Below, in pieces: positions 9,153 through 17,997 of a stretch of 64,000 nucleotides of DNA. Below the pieces are notes generated by a model that was not told the DNA's origin, searched no databases, and saw only the letters and a list, made by a program, of their open reading frames with translations. How positions within the stretch are numbered: the first letter of the stretch is position 1; every line of letters starts with the position of its first letter. The translations under genes were made by a program, and so were the position numbers. This DNA is from Bacteroides sp. CAG:1060_57_27 (GTDB taxonomy: Bacteria; Bacteroidota; Bacteroidia; Bacteroidales; UBA932): positions 124,001 through 188,000 of the forward strand of contig MNQT01000023.1 in assembly GCA_001915575.1 (NCBI GenBank), in the 5' to 3' direction.

Positions 9153-9160
9153 TAATTTTG
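9153..9160 (+). promoter_or_regulatory. Promoter -7 box for the TonB receptor gene
   Basis: TAATTTTG matches TAnnTTTG and lies 23 nt before the ATG at 9184. The -33 region is not clear. Confidence 0.5.
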
Positions 9161-9183
9161 CCGCCGTTTAGCAGTAGTTACCT

Positions 9184-11886
9184 ATGTCCTTAAGAAGTTT
9201 GTTATCTGCAGTCTTCATGCTTGCCTCGGCGGCAGCGTACTCTGCACCTGCCTATGAAAGCGCCGCTGAAATGGAAATCCGCGGAAAGATAGTCGACGCC
9301 GAAACAGGAGAAGAACTGATAGGAGTAGCCATAATGGTCATCGAGGATCCCGATCTCTGGGCGATGTCGGGACTCGACGGAAGTTTCATTCTCAAGACGG
9401 AATCCGGGCAGGCGAAGACCTTGAAATGCTCGATACTCGGATACAAGGACACCGAAATAGTATATGACGGAGGCAGCGGTCCCCTGCTCATCAGTCTCGA
9501 CAAGGACAGCATCTTCCTTGAGGGAGCCGTGGTGTCGGCTGAGAACCACGGCAGGACGGAGGCCAGTGCCCGAGGCCTGGAAAAGGCCGCGATGAATGTC
9601 GTGAATATATTGAGCTCCAGGGCTATAGAGCTCTCACCCGACATGACCGTGGCCAATGTCATCCAGAGGATGTCGGGCGTCACCGTTGAGAGGAACAGTA
9701 GCGGCGAAGGGCGCTATGCGATACTGCGCGGCATGGACAAGCGCTACAACTACACGCTCGTGAACGGTGTCAAGATACCCAGCCCGGACAACAAGAACCG
9801 CTTCGTTCCGCTCGACATATTCCCCTCCGAGATGCTCGACCGGCTCGAAGTGACCAAGTCGCTGACGGCCGACATGGAGGGTGACGGAATCGGCGGCGCC
9901 GTGAACCTCGTGATGAAGGACGCCCCGGAGAGGATGGAGGTAAACGCCAATGTGGCGACCGGCTACAGCGCCCTCTTTTTCGACAGGGACTTCGAATCGT
10001 TCAACCACAGGGCCGGGCAGAGGATGTCACCCTACGAAAGGCTCGGAAGACCCGAAGACTATGCCGTCACCATGGACGACTTCACTACGGAGAACCTCCG
10101 TCTGACATCCTCCCGTCCGCGGCCCGACCTCGTCGGAGGATTTTCATTCGGAAACAGATACTTTGACCGCCGGCTCGGAGTGATGGCGGCGCTGAGCTTC
10201 CAGAATCTCTTCCGAGGCAAGGACACCGAACTCTACTACATGCCGGGCTCGTCCGGCGACGGAACAGAACACAGGACTTACTCCGAAGAGCAGAGCCGTC
10301 TCGGAGCCCACGCCAAGCTCGACTACCGCTTCAACCAGCGCCACAAGCTGATGCTCTACGCCGGATACATGGACTTCCGCGAGAGCGAAGTCCGCAACGG
10401 ACAGAACAGGAAGGACTGGATAGTCAAGATGCAGTGGAACCGCCAGTACATCATAAACACGACCCTGAAAGGAGAACATTCGTTCCTCGACAACGGCAGG
10501 CTCAAGATCGACTGGTCCGGAGTATACTCCAAGGCCTACAGCACCTCTCCCGACAACGCCAAGATATTCATCAACATGCAGGTGCCCCACCTCTACAACA
10601 CCGACTCCGCGGAAAAGCGCTGGGAGCACAACTCCGACAGGGACTTCGCAGGTTATGTAAACCTCTCCTACACCTTCTACCCCGGCATCGAGTCCACAAT
10701 GACCCTCAAGGCCGGAGGAATGTACAGGAACAAGATACGCGACAGCTTCTTCAACGAATACACCTTCAACTCCGCCACCGACATCTACAACCCCCAGTAC
10801 TACGGGGACGACTGGAACAACTTCGACGAACTCCTGCTCAAACCGCGCCGCTACGGCAACATCGGCGACCCTCTCAACTACGACGCCTGGGAGAACATAG
10901 GCGCCGGCTACATCATGGCGAAATACGATTGGCAGAAGCTGGAGTTCATAGCCGGAGTGAGGGCGGAGCATACCGACCAGGGCTACAAGCTCGACTTCCC
11001 CAGGCAGACGGAATCCGAGGGCGACCAGAACTATGTCGACATACTGCCGAGCGTACACATCAAATATCGGATACACGAGGACGCCAACCTGCGCTTCTCC
11101 TACGGCCGCTCGATCAACCGTCCAGGCTTCTTCGAGATAGTGCCTTATACCATACTCAACGAAGACTACGACGAAAAGGGAAACCCCGGCCTGGAGCACA
11201 CGGTAGCCGACAACCTCGACCTAAGGTACGAGTTCTTCCCGAAGTCGTCGGAGCAGTTCATGGTGGGTCTCTTCTGGAAGAAGCTCCGGAACCCCATCGA
11301 GACCGGACTCATCAACGAGGGACAGGCGACCTTCATCACCCCCATGAACTTCGGAGACGCCACCAACGCCGGAGTGGAGGTGGACATAATGAAATACTTC
11401 AACTGGTTCGGAATCAAGGCAAACTACACTTACACGCACTCGAGCATAACGACCAACAAGCGGGTACGTGAAGGCACCGAGGTCAAGACCGTGGACCAGA
11501 CCAGGCCACTCTACGGCCAGGCAGCCCATGTGGCCAACCTCTCCCTGCTGTTCAACTTCCCCAAATACGGCATCGAGGCCCAGCTCTCCGGCTCCTACAC
11601 AGGCAAGAGGCTGAGCGAAATCTCCAACTGGTTCAACAACGACATCTGGGAAGCCGGATATGTCGAGCTGGACGCCTCTATCGAAAAGAGCTTCAAGTCC
11701 GGCCTGTCGATATTCGCCAAGGCGTCGAACCTGCTCGACTCCCCCATTGTAAGGTTTATCAACCCCAACAGCCTGACCGCGTCCCTGAAGGGCTACCCCA
11801 CCTGGCGCGGAGCTGTCATCGAGCGCAAGGAATGGCATGCGCAGACCGTAACGGTCGGACTCAGATTCAGATTTTCGGAGAAATAG
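9184..11886 (+). CDS. TonB-dependent receptor with carboxypeptidase-regulatory-like N-terminal domain
   Basis: 900 residues. A signal peptide (to about 22) is followed by a CarboxypepD_reg-like domain (about 32-105: GKIVDAETGEELIGVAIMV, then DLWAMSGLDGSFILK), a plug domain (about 135-245: VANVIQRMSGVTVER, YAILRGMDKRYNYTLVNG, VTKSLTADMEGDGIGGAVNLV) and a 22-strand barrel ending in VTVGLRFRFSEK. The plug lacks the long SusC-specific insertions, so this is a stand-alone receptor, not a SusC. It is divergent from the efflux operon and followed by a beta-helix lipoprotein (40 nt) and a metallophosphoesterase. The context suggests uptake of a phosphorus-containing or organic ligand, which is an inference only. 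Confidence 0.93.
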   Translation: MSLRSLLSAVFMLASAAAYSAPAYESAAEMEIRGKIVDAETGEELIGVAIMVIEDPDLWAMSGLDGSFILKTESGQAKTLKCSILGYKDTEIVYDGGSGPLLISLDKDSIFLEGAVVSAENHGRTEASARGLEKAAMNVVNILSSRAIELSPDMTVANVIQRMSGVTVERNSSGEGRYAILRGMDKRYNYTLVNGVKIPSPDNKNRFVPLDIFPSEMLDRLEVTKSLTADMEGDGIGGAVNLVMKDAPERMEVNANVATGYSALFFDRDFESFNHRAGQRMSPYERLGRPEDYAVTMDDFTTENLRLTSSRPRPDLVGGFSFGNRYFDRRLGVMAALSFQNLFRGKDTELYYMPGSSGDGTEHRTYSEEQSRLGAHAKLDYRFNQRHKLMLYAGYMDFRESEVRNGQNRKDWIVKMQWNRQYIINTTLKGEHSFLDNGRLKIDWSGVYSKAYSTSPDNAKIFINMQVPHLYNTDSAEKRWEHNSDRDFAGYVNLSYTFYPGIESTMTLKAGGMYRNKIRDSFFNEYTFNSATDIYNPQYYGDDWNNFDELLLKPRRYGNIGDPLNYDAWENIGAGYIMAKYDWQKLEFIAGVRAEHTDQGYKLDFPRQTESEGDQNYVDILPSVHIKYRIHEDANLRFSYGRSINRPGFFEIVPYTILNEDYDEKGNPGLEHTVADNLDLRYEFFPKSSEQFMVGLFWKKLRNPIETGLINEGQATFITPMNFGDATNAGVEVDIMKYFNWFGIKANYTYTHSSITTNKRVREGTEVKTVDQTRPLYGQAAHVANLSLLFNFPKYGIEAQLSGSYTGKRLSEISNWFNNDIWEAGYVELDASIEKSFKSGLSIFAKASNLLDSPIVRFINPNSLTASLKGYPTWRGAVIERKEWHAQTVTVGLRFRFSEK

Positions 11887-11926
11887 AGACAAGTACACAT
11901 AAATCCATTAATCCATCTATCAACTT

Positions 11927-13381
11927 ATGAAATTCAAGTATCTTTTCATGGCATTCCTGGCGAGCTGCGCCTTTGCCGCATGCAACCCCGACAATCCCGA
12001 CACACCGGACACAAACCCCGGCGGTGACGACAACGACGACCAGACCGAGCAGCCTACAGACCCTGATACCCCGGGAACGGACGGTATCTCAGGCGAAGTA
12101 TCGGGAATTTGGGAGGCCGGTTCTACCGTGAACGTCAGCGGCCACATCGTGGTTCCCGAAGGCAAGAGCCTGACCATAGAAGAAGGCGTGACCGTAATCT
12201 TCAGCGATGCAGGAACCGGAGTCAACCATGTCGCCATCGAATTCACGGTGGACGGCAACCTCTACTGCCTCGGTACCGGAGAGGCTCCCGTACGCCTGAC
12301 CGTGGCTGAGGAGTTTAGGACTCCTGACAACACCTTCGCCGGACTCTGGGGCGGTATAGTTGCCGGTGCCACCTGCGAGGAAATGATAATCGACCATACG
12401 ATCATCGAGTACACAGGCGGACAGGTGGTCGAAGGCTCACCCGCGGCCGAGAACGGATACTACACCGCCGGCGACGACGCCTATCCCCAGATCACCACCA
12501 ACAACCCGGACGGAAACTATGTAATAACCAACAGCATCATCCGCAACGGCTGGTCTGACGGCATCTACATGATGGGAGGCAACGCCATCATCGCCCACAA
12601 CATCTTCAGCGCCACCGGATACGACGGAGCCGAGGCCGTGAACGTAAAGTCAGGCTGCAAGGTGGACGTGGCCGGCAACATCATGTTCAGCCCCAACACC
12701 AACGGACTCAAGCTCTCGAGCTCGGACCAGAGCGAGGTAAGGCACCAGGCTCTCATCCAGGCCTACAACAACACCATCATCAACTCCGGCTGGAGGCGTG
12801 ACGGCGAGAAGGGCGGCGGAATCTATGTCGAGGAGATGGCCAATGTGAGCATATTCAACAACCTCCTCGTGAACTGCAAGTTCAGGGCTATCACCCCCGC
12901 CTGGGACGAACCCGGCAGCGAGGACTGCTATGACGGCGAGCACTCCATGATCGACTACAACTACTACGCTTCAGGCAACACCGTGAGCTCTATCGTATGG
13001 GAAGGCGACTATGAGGACGACGGAGAGACCCTCTACTACTCAGGAGTCAAGTATCCCTATGAGGGCTATGCCTATGCACATGAGGAGTACGACCCTGCCG
13101 CCGACTCCCACAGCATCGTAGCCACCACCGCTGAGGAGGCGGCCGGGCTCGATCCGAAGTTCGTGAACTACAGCCTCGACACCGACCCCGCAGGATACAG
13201 CTGGGACGACAGCTGGGACTTCCATGTGCAGGCAGGTTCACCCGTGCTCGAGGGTGCATACACTCCTTCAGACGACTCAAGGCAGCCTTTCTACGCGACC
13301 TCCGGCCTGACCGTGAACGGACAGACTTACACCTCTCCTTCCGTACAGCCCTGGTTCGGCGCATTCGGAGTTGCGGAATAA
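11927..13381 (+). CDS. Beta-helix-type surface lipoprotein paired with TonB receptor
   Basis: 484 residues. The lipoprotein signal ends in AFAAC (Cys 19) and is followed by an Asp/Pro/Asn-rich tether of about 35 residues. The body shows parallel beta-helix turns (SLTIEEGVTVIFSD, GGNAIIAHNIFSATG, CKVDVAGNIMFSPN, VSIFNNLLVNCKF). It is the counterpart of the gene at 979-2148: both have an SLTIE(E/P)GVTVI-like entry into the helix, but this one is longer and the pair is diverged. It sits between the receptor and a metallophosphoesterase, all in one direction with gaps of 40 and 16 nt. Probably a surface ligand-binding partner of the receptor. Confidence 0.75.
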   Translation: MKFKYLFMAFLASCAFAACNPDNPDTPDTNPGGDDNDDQTEQPTDPDTPGTDGISGEVSGIWEAGSTVNVSGHIVVPEGKSLTIEEGVTVIFSDAGTGVNHVAIEFTVDGNLYCLGTGEAPVRLTVAEEFRTPDNTFAGLWGGIVAGATCEEMIIDHTIIEYTGGQVVEGSPAAENGYYTAGDDAYPQITTNNPDGNYVITNSIIRNGWSDGIYMMGGNAIIAHNIFSATGYDGAEAVNVKSGCKVDVAGNIMFSPNTNGLKLSSSDQSEVRHQALIQAYNNTIINSGWRRDGEKGGGIYVEEMANVSIFNNLLVNCKFRAITPAWDEPGSEDCYDGEHSMIDYNYYASGNTVSSIVWEGDYEDDGETLYYSGVKYPYEGYAYAHEEYDPAADSHSIVATTAEEAAGLDPKFVNYSLDTDPAGYSWDDSWDFHVQAGSPVLEGAYTPSDDSRQPFYATSGLTVNGQTYTSPSVQPWFGAFGVAE

Positions 13382-13397
13382 TCCATATATTTGACAA

Positions 13398-14363
13398 ATG
13401 AAATTAAGGAATACCATACTTCTTGCGGCTATGGCGCTCGGCGCCATAGCCTCTTGCGCCGATCCCGGACAGGCTCCCGCAGACCACAGCGCCGAATGGA
13501 AGGCCCTGGAGAAGCCCCTGAACTTCTACCTTGCCAACGACCTCGGCCGCAACGGCTACTACGACCAGAAGACAGTGGCCGAGACCATGGGGAGAATGGC
13601 CGAGGCCATAGACATAGAGTTCGTGGTGGCCGCCGGCGACATACACCACTTCGAGGGCGTGCAGAGCGTAAGCGACCCCCTCTGGATGACCAACTACGAG
13701 CTCATCTATTCTCATCCCGACCTGATGATTCCCTGGTATCCTGTCTGCGGAAACCATGAATACAGGAGCAACACCGACGCCGTAGTCGCCTACAGCGGCA
13801 TAAGTGCCCGCTGGGAAATGCCCTCCAAGTACTACACCTTCGTCAAGGACGAGGATGGAGTCACGGTGAGGGTGGTCATGCTCGACACCACTCCCATGAT
13901 AGACAAGTACCGCGAGGAGACGGACAAGTACGCAGACGCCTCGAAGTCCGACTACACCGAACAGCTCGAATGGCTTGACGGAGTACTCTCCGAGGCCGAC
14001 GAAGACTGGGTGCTGGTAGTCGGGCACCATCCGATATTCGCCTACACCGACAAAGATGAGAGCGAAAGGAGCGACCTCCAGCAGAGGCTCGACCCCATCC
14101 TCAGGAAATACGGCAACGTAGACATGTACCTTTGCGGACATATCCACACCTTCCAGCACATCCGCAGGGAAGGCTGTGACATCGACTATGTAGTCAACAG
14201 CTCCGGTTCGTTGAGCAGGGACGACGTGCAGCCCATAGACGGCACGGTATTCTGCAGCAACGAGTCGGGATATTCTCTCATCACCGTTGACGAGAACGAG
14301 CTCGACCTCTATATGCTCGACAAGGAAGGGAATGTGCTGCATACAGTTACACGCAGCAGATAG
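13398..14363 (+). CDS. Secreted calcineurin-like metallophosphoesterase lipoprotein
   Basis: 321 residues. The signal ends in AIASC (Cys 20). Metal-binding motifs appear in order: VAAGDIHHFEG (GDxH), CGNHEY (GNHE), VVGHHPIF (GHHP) and CGHIHTF (GHxH). The first conserved Asp-x-His is not clear (LANDLGRNG is the likely equivalent), as in purple-acid-phosphatase-like members. Such enzymes hydrolyse phosphate mono- or diesters. Lipid anchoring puts it on the periplasmic or outer face, where it could release phosphate or a nucleoside for the receptor two genes upstream. A good terminator follows. Confidence 0.88.
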   Translation: MKLRNTILLAAMALGAIASCADPGQAPADHSAEWKALEKPLNFYLANDLGRNGYYDQKTVAETMGRMAEAIDIEFVVAAGDIHHFEGVQSVSDPLWMTNYELIYSHPDLMIPWYPVCGNHEYRSNTDAVVAYSGISARWEMPSKYYTFVKDEDGVTVRVVMLDTTPMIDKYREETDKYADASKSDYTEQLEWLDGVLSEADEDWVLVVGHHPIFAYTDKDESERSDLQQRLDPILRKYGNVDMYLCGHIHTFQHIRREGCDIDYVVNSSGSLSRDDVQPIDGTVFCSNESGYSLITVDENELDLYMLDKEGNVLHTVTRSR

Positions 14364-14388
14364 GAACGCAGACAAGACCGCAGCCGAT

Positions 14389-14440
14389 ACGGCTTCCGCC
14401 ACACACGTGCAGGCACACGGGACAGGCGGAAGCCGTTTTC
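14389..14440 (+). terminator. Rho-independent-like terminator after the metallophosphoesterase
   Basis: ACGGCTTCCGCC pairs perfectly with GGCGGAAGCCGT (12 bp) around a 24-nt loop and is followed by TTTTC. It ends the receptor/lipoprotein/phosphoesterase unit and insulates hppA. Confidence 0.75.
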
Positions 14441-14530
14441 ATAATAAAAATCCGAACGATAGCGCACTATTTTTAGAGATAATTGGGAAATTATAGGTAA
14501 CTTCGTCAATCAACCACATAACAGATAGCC

Positions 14531-16729
14531 ATGAACCTATTTTATCTCGTTCCCGCCGCGGCCGTTGCGGCACTGTTTTTCGCATGGCTCTTCTTCCGGC
14601 AGATGATGAAGGAGAGCGAGGGCACTGCGACCATGAAGGAAATCGCGCTGTATGTAAGGAAGGGCGCGATGGCATATCTCAAGCAGCAGTACAAGGTAGT
14701 GACGATAGTGTTCGTCATCCTTGCCGTAATCTTTGCGGTGCTGGCCGCATTCGGCATCCAGAACCCTTGGGTTCCGTTCGCGTTCCTCACCGGAGGCTTC
14801 TTCTCGGGACTCGCGGGTTTCGTGGGCATGAAGACCGCGACCTATGCCTCGGCAAGGACGGCCAACGCCACGCAGCGCTCGCTCAACTCGGGACTTAAGC
14901 TGGCGTTCCGCTCCGGAGCCGTCATGGGACTCACCGTAGTCGGACTCGGTCTGCTCGACATATCGATGTGGTTCATAATCCTCGACACCTTCGTCGACGT
15001 GACGGGGGCGCAGAAGCTTGTCTACATCACCACGACGATGCTGACTTTCGGAATGGGAGCCTCGACCCAAGCCCTGTTCGCAAGAGTCGGCGGAGGAATC
15101 TACACCAAGGCGGCCGATGTCGGTGCCGACCTCGTGGGCAAGGTCGAGGCCGGGATACCCGAGGACGATCCCCGCAATCCCGCCACGATTGCAGACAATG
15201 TAGGCGACAACGTCGGCGACGTGGCCGGTATGGGCGCAGACCTCTACGAGTCATACTGCGGCTCGATCCTCGCGACCGCGGCCCTCGGCGCCTCGGCCTT
15301 CTACGCAGGAGGCGAGACGCTGCAGCTCAAGGCCGTGTTCGCCCCGATGATAATAGCCGCCGTCGGAGTGTTCCTGTCGATAATAGGCATATACACCGTC
15401 CGCACGAAAGAGGGCGCCGGGATGAGCCAGCTGCTCAAGTCGCTGGGATTCGGCACCAACCTCAGCTCGGTACTCATCGCGATAGCCACGTTCGTCGTGC
15501 TGTACCTGCTGCAGATTCCCAACTGGCTGGGAATATCGTTCTCGGTAATCGTCGGCCTGCTCGCCGGAGTCATAATAGGACAGTCCACCGAATACTACAC
15601 CTCTCACTCGTATAAGCCCACGCAGAGGCTCGCGCACAGTTCACAGACCGGCCCTGCGACCGTCATAATCTCCGGAATCGGGCTCGGAATGATATCCACG
15701 GCCATTCCCGTAATAACCATAGCGGTGGCCATAATGCTCTCGTACCTGTGCGCGATAGGCTTCGACGTGCAGAACATGCTCACCGCAGAGAACCTCAGCC
15801 TCGGCCTCTACGGCATAGGCATCGCTTCGGTAGGCATGCTCTCGACTCTGGGAATCACCCTCGCAACCGATGCATACGGCCCCATAGCCGACAACGCCGG
15901 AGGCAACGCCCAGATGAGCGAGCTCGACCCCGAGGTGCGCCGCCGTACCGACATACTCGACGCGCTCGGCAACACCACGGCAGCCACAGGCAAGGGCTTC
16001 GCAATAGGTTCCGCAGCCCTCACGGCCCTCGCCCTGCTCGCCTCGTACCTCGAGGAGATAAAGATAGCCCTCGGCAGGGTGGGAGAACAGATAACCAACA
16101 CCGCGGGAGAGGTGATAGACGCCGCCCAGGCGACGATTCCCGACCTAATGGCACACTACAACATAGACCTGATGAACCCCACGGTGCTCGCCGGAGTATT
16201 CATCGGTGCCATGATGTCGTTCCTGTTCTGCGGCCTCACGATGAACGCCGTCGGAAGGGCCGCGCAGAAAATGGTCGCCGAAGTACGCAGGCAGCTGCGC
16301 GAGATCAAGGGCATACTGACCCGCGAGGCCACACCCGACTATGCGCGCTGCGTGGAGATTTCCACCAAGGGGGCCCAGAGGGAGATGCTCCTGCCGTCCA
16401 TCCTCGCCATAGTCGTTCCCGTGGCGGTAGGCCTGATACTCGGCGTCGCGGGAGTCATGGGCCTGCTGATAGGCGGACTCGGCTCGGGCTTCGTCCTCGC
16501 GGTCTTCATGGCCAACTCCGGAGGAGCCTGGGACAACGCCAAGAAATATGTGGAGGAAGGCAATCTCGGAGGCAAGAACTCCGAATGCCACAAGGCCACG
16601 GTCGTGGGCGATACGGTCGGCGATCCGTTCAAGGACACCTCCGGCCCTTCCCTGAACATACTCATCAAGCTGATGAGCATGGTATCGATAGTAATGGCCG
16701 GCCTTACCGTGAGCGTCAACCTGCTGTAG
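14531..16729 (+). CDS. hppA: Membrane-bound ion-pumping pyrophosphatase
   Basis: 732 residues with about 16 membrane helices. It hydrolyses pyrophosphate to pump H+ and/or Na+ out of the cytoplasm. The substrate-binding stretches are intact: GADLVGKVEAGIPEDDPRNP, then DNVGDNVGD near residue 222, and GDTVGDPFKDTSGP near the C-terminus. The motif GNTTAATGKG near residue 480 has Ala where K+-independent enzymes have Lys, so it belongs to the K+-dependent class, which contains the known Na+ and Na+/H+ pumps of Bacteroides. Ion choice cannot be settled by eye. It is a single gene behind a terminator; a TAACTTCG box at about 14498 may be a weak promoter. Confidence 0.96.
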   Translation: MNLFYLVPAAAVAALFFAWLFFRQMMKESEGTATMKEIALYVRKGAMAYLKQQYKVVTIVFVILAVIFAVLAAFGIQNPWVPFAFLTGGFFSGLAGFVGMKTATYASARTANATQRSLNSGLKLAFRSGAVMGLTVVGLGLLDISMWFIILDTFVDVTGAQKLVYITTTMLTFGMGASTQALFARVGGGIYTKAADVGADLVGKVEAGIPEDDPRNPATIADNVGDNVGDVAGMGADLYESYCGSILATAALGASAFYAGGETLQLKAVFAPMIIAAVGVFLSIIGIYTVRTKEGAGMSQLLKSLGFGTNLSSVLIAIATFVVLYLLQIPNWLGISFSVIVGLLAGVIIGQSTEYYTSHSYKPTQRLAHSSQTGPATVIISGIGLGMISTAIPVITIAVAIMLSYLCAIGFDVQNMLTAENLSLGLYGIGIASVGMLSTLGITLATDAYGPIADNAGGNAQMSELDPEVRRRTDILDALGNTTAATGKGFAIGSAALTALALLASYLEEIKIALGRVGEQITNTAGEVIDAAQATIPDLMAHYNIDLMNPTVLAGVFIGAMMSFLFCGLTMNAVGRAAQKMVAEVRRQLREIKGILTREATPDYARCVEISTKGAQREMLLPSILAIVVPVAVGLILGVAGVMGLLIGGLGSGFVLAVFMANSGGAWDNAKKYVEEGNLGGKNSECHKATVVGDTVGDPFKDTSGPSLNILIKLMSMVSIVMAGLTVSVNLL

Positions 16730-16731
16730 AC

Positions 16732-16800
16732 ATGAAGGGATCCTCCAAGGTCATCTCCGCCATAGGCGGAATACTGCTGCTGCTCTGCGCAGCATTCTCT
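16732..16800 (+). pseudogene. Signal-peptide stub of a disrupted gene
   Basis: An ATG 2 nt after the hppA stop opens a frame encoding MKGSSKVISAIGG followed by a hydrophobic run ILLLLCAAFS, a plausible export signal. After about 20 codons the sequence turns into the nuclease-gene remnant described next, read in another frame, and ends in a low-complexity Ser/Thr stretch at about 16914. I read this as the 5' end of an exported-protein gene that lost its body when the remnant arrived. The original product cannot be identified. Confidence 0.4.
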
Positions 16801-17138
16801 CCGACGCAGGATTCTAGGCAGTCTTCGGCGACCGGCGCAACAAGGACGTCCTCATCGACCTGCTCAACGTCGTCCTCCCTCCGCACAGACGCGTGCGGAA
16901 CCTCTCCTACATGACCACCGAACTCCCGCAGTTCTCCCCGCCCTCCATGCGTGTCAGGCTAGAGGCCTTCCAAAGGCTTTTCGACGCATGCGAGATCGAC
17001 AGGTTCGAACCCAGGGTCAAGCTTAACTACGAGAAGGACATGATTACCGAAAGGGACTGCTACAACATCATCCAAACCGCCAAGCATGACGGACGCGAGG
17101 AAGGCCGCGACCATGGAACAACTCGAAAGGCTGAATAA
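16791..17138 (+). pseudogene. Internally deleted copy of the Rpn/PD-(D/E)XK nuclease gene
   Basis: In frame with 17136-17138 (TAA) this stretch reads ILSDAGF, an in-frame TAG where the intact gene at 57147 has AAG (Lys 25), then AVFGDRRNKDVLIDLLNVVL and LSYMTTELPQFSP. It then jumps directly to RLEAFQRLFDACEI and VKLNYEKDMITERD. Relative to the intact copy, residues of about 70-213 are missing, exactly the part with the nuclease residues (D74, E88-x-Q90 in 57147-58085). Nucleotide similarity in the retained parts is very high by eye. The start, the core and the C-terminal 45 residues are absent, so no active protein is possible; a 81-codon frame from 16893 remains open. Confidence 0.85.
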
Positions 17139-17160
17139 CATACCGGCCGTAGGCTCCAAT

Positions 17161-17301
17161 CTACTGTCTGTCGAGCACGCAGCGCACCTGCACGCCGTTA
17201 TCGAGGTTGGTATAGGCCACGCTGAGCTTGCCCTCGGGGAAGGCCTTCCAGTCATTCGGAAAGCTTGTGCGTATGGAGGATTCATGGAACGGCACGAAGG
17301 C
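17161..17301 (-). pseudogene. Possible 3' fragment of an unknown gene
   Basis: Directly after the TGA of the Crp/Fnr gene the same frame stays open for 46 codons to a TAG at 17161. The translation (FVPFHESSIRTSFPNDWKAF, later SVAYTNLDNGVQVRC) has protein-like composition and codon use but no start codon. It resembles the C-terminal end of an independent protein rather than an extension of Crp. It could be a gene tail stranded by the rearrangement that left the nuclease remnant next door. Family unknown. Confidence 0.35.
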
Positions 17302-17871
17302 TCAGACATCGACACTGATGCGGCTCAGATATTCGGGAGTCACGTCGAGATAGGAGGCAATATTCTTCTTGGAGATGTACCTGAGAACCTCCGGACGGTT
17401 CTTGATCATCGAGAGGTAGCGCTCCTTGGCAGTGCCGTTGATCATCGATATCTTGAACTCGCATCCGAATATCTGATACATCGCGATGTCGAACATCCAC
17501 TGGGCGAAGACATGCGAGGAGTTCATCAGAGTGTAGAACCTGTCCCTTGTCATGTGCATGACCACCCCTCCCGTCTTGCATGTGTCGACCTGCATGAAAG
17601 CCGGCTTGTTCATATAGAACGAATGGGGCGAGAGGAAGAACGAGCCGGCCTCTCCGAAGCCGTAGGTCACCTCCCTGTCGCCCGACAGGTAGGACACGCG
17701 GAATATGCCCTCCTTTATAAGATAGACATTCGTATTTATCTTCCCCACCTCGATCACATTGGTCTTGGCGGGGATATAACTTTCCTCCATATTATCGAGA
17801 AGCATGTCGAGTTCCGTCTCGGGGATGTCGAACTTTCCTTCCCGGCGTATCAGCATCTTGAAATCATCCAT
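17302..17871 (-). CDS. Crp/Fnr-family transcriptional regulator
   Basis: 189 residues from the ATG at 17871. An upstream GTG at 17922 would extend the frame, but a TAGATTTG -7 box at 17887-17894 lies between them and excludes it. A cyclic-nucleotide-binding-like beta-roll (about 35-115: IPAKTNVIEVGKINTNVYLI, GIFRVSYLSGDREV) is followed by a helical linker and a C-terminal helix-turn-helix (NIASYLDVTPEYLSRI, about 169-186). The protein stops just after the recognition helix, slightly shorter than usual. No Fe-S cysteines of the FNR type are seen. The target genes are unknown. Confidence 0.85.
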   Translation of the reverse strand: MDDFKMLIRREGKFDIPETELDMLLDNMEESYIPAKTNVIEVGKINTNVYLIKEGIFRVSYLSGDREVTYGFGEAGSFFLSPHSFYMNKPAFMQVDTCKTGGVVMHMTRDRFYTLMNSSHVFAQWMFDIAMYQIFGCEFKISMINGTAKERYLSMIKNRPEVLRYISKKNIASYLDVTPEYLSRISVDV

Positions 17872-17886
17872 CGGCGTCGTTTTCGG

Positions 17887-17894
17887 CAAATCTA
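17887..17894 (-). promoter_or_regulatory. Promoter -7 box of the Crp/Fnr gene
   Basis: The minus strand reads TAGATTTG (TAnnTTTG), 15 nt upstream of the ATG at 17871. The short leader fixes the start-codon choice. Confidence 0.55.
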
Positions 17895-17997
17895 ATAAAA
17901 TTAAGGATGAATATTCCACCACGGCCCTGACAATCTTAAACTACATCAATGTTTTTTTTGCCTGCCATTTCATTTCTTTGTGGGAAATGTATTACCA

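Noticed and set aside
17302..17310. TGA of the Crp/Fnr gene as a selenocysteine or readthrough codon
   Set aside because: The frame stays open for 46 codons afterwards, but the recognition helix is already complete, no SECIS-like stem is evident, and the tail looks like an unrelated protein end.
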